33,524 nt of DNA from NCBI RefSeq assembly GCF_002217475.1, contig NZ_MUHH01000045.1, positions 1 through 33,524 on the forward strand. Direction: 5' to 3'. This stretch comes from Flavobacterium tructae (GTDB lineage Bacteria; Bacteroidota; Bacteroidia; Flavobacteriales; Flavobacteriaceae). The notes under the pieces are model-generated. The model was not told the origin of the DNA. It saw only the letters and a program-made list of their open reading frames with translations, and ran no database searches. Position numbers and translations under genes: made by a program. Below, one piece after another: positions 33,409 to 33,524 of this stretch (position 1 is the stretch's first letter; every line of letters begins with the position of its first letter).

Positions 33409-33524
33409 TGATCTAGCAATTCAAGATTAAGATAATTCCTATAAATAATAAATATTTTCCATATCCGACTTACAGAAAATATTATTGTAAACTGTCCATT
33501 TTTTTAAACTTTTCTATATAGTCC

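Noticed and set aside
1..33524. CRISPR array, tRNA, rRNA or transposase genes
   Set aside because: No regularly spaced direct repeats, cloverleaf-like segments, rRNA signatures or DDE/HUH transposase motifs were seen on either strand.

Overview
The window looks like chromosomal DNA of a Bacteroidota bacterium, most likely a Flavobacterium or close relative. The DNA is AT-rich and starts lack strong Shine-Dalgarno sites. TAnnTTTG-type -7 boxes precede several genes, and the TonB receptor carries an N-terminal carboxypeptidase-regulatory-like domain. The 22.4-22.6 kb gap holds short inverted repeats of a kind I recall from flavobacterial intergenic DNA. The genus is an inference from general knowledge, not from a search.

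Positions 159-17905 (+) form one tightly packed, often overlapping operon. It encodes a two-protein iterative polyketide/polyunsaturated-fatty-acid-type synthase: protein 1 is NPD-NPD-KS-AT-ACP-ACP-KR, and protein 2 is KS-AT-DH-PPTase. These are followed by a free acyl carrier protein, an alpha/beta hydrolase, a fused double GT1 glycosyltransferase, two paralogous condensation-type acyltransferases and a small membrane protein. My reading is that the synthase makes an acyl chain, the hydrolase releases or transfers it, two sugars are added, and two acyl groups are attached. The likely product is a glycosylated, acylated polyketide lipid. This is the strongest candidate for an undescribed system here. 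An orphan gene of unknown function (18009-18629) follows.

The rest of the window is mostly on the minus strand. There is an L-amino-acid oxidase plus 2-keto-acid decarboxylase pair (amino acid to keto acid to aldehyde). Next is a PAP2 phosphatase plus phosphoethanolamine transferase pair, typical of lipid A remodelling. A trans-3-hydroxy-L-proline dehydratase plus delta1-pyrroline-2-carboxylate reductase pair follows, and then a 42-residue small ORF. The remaining minus-strand genes are an MgtC-family protein with a bestrophin-like channel, and a TonB-dependent siderophore-type receptor. Intrinsic terminators at 25893-25944 and 30051-30083 separate these units.

At the right end (32870-33408, +) a SymE-like gene is preceded by a roughly 160-nt leader. 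The leader can form a long 5' helix, two internal hairpins and a crossing second helix, which gives a pseudoknot topology. One strand of the long helix is also a perfect 10-nt complement of the symE start-codon region. This looks like a structured regulatory RNA and is the second main point of interest.
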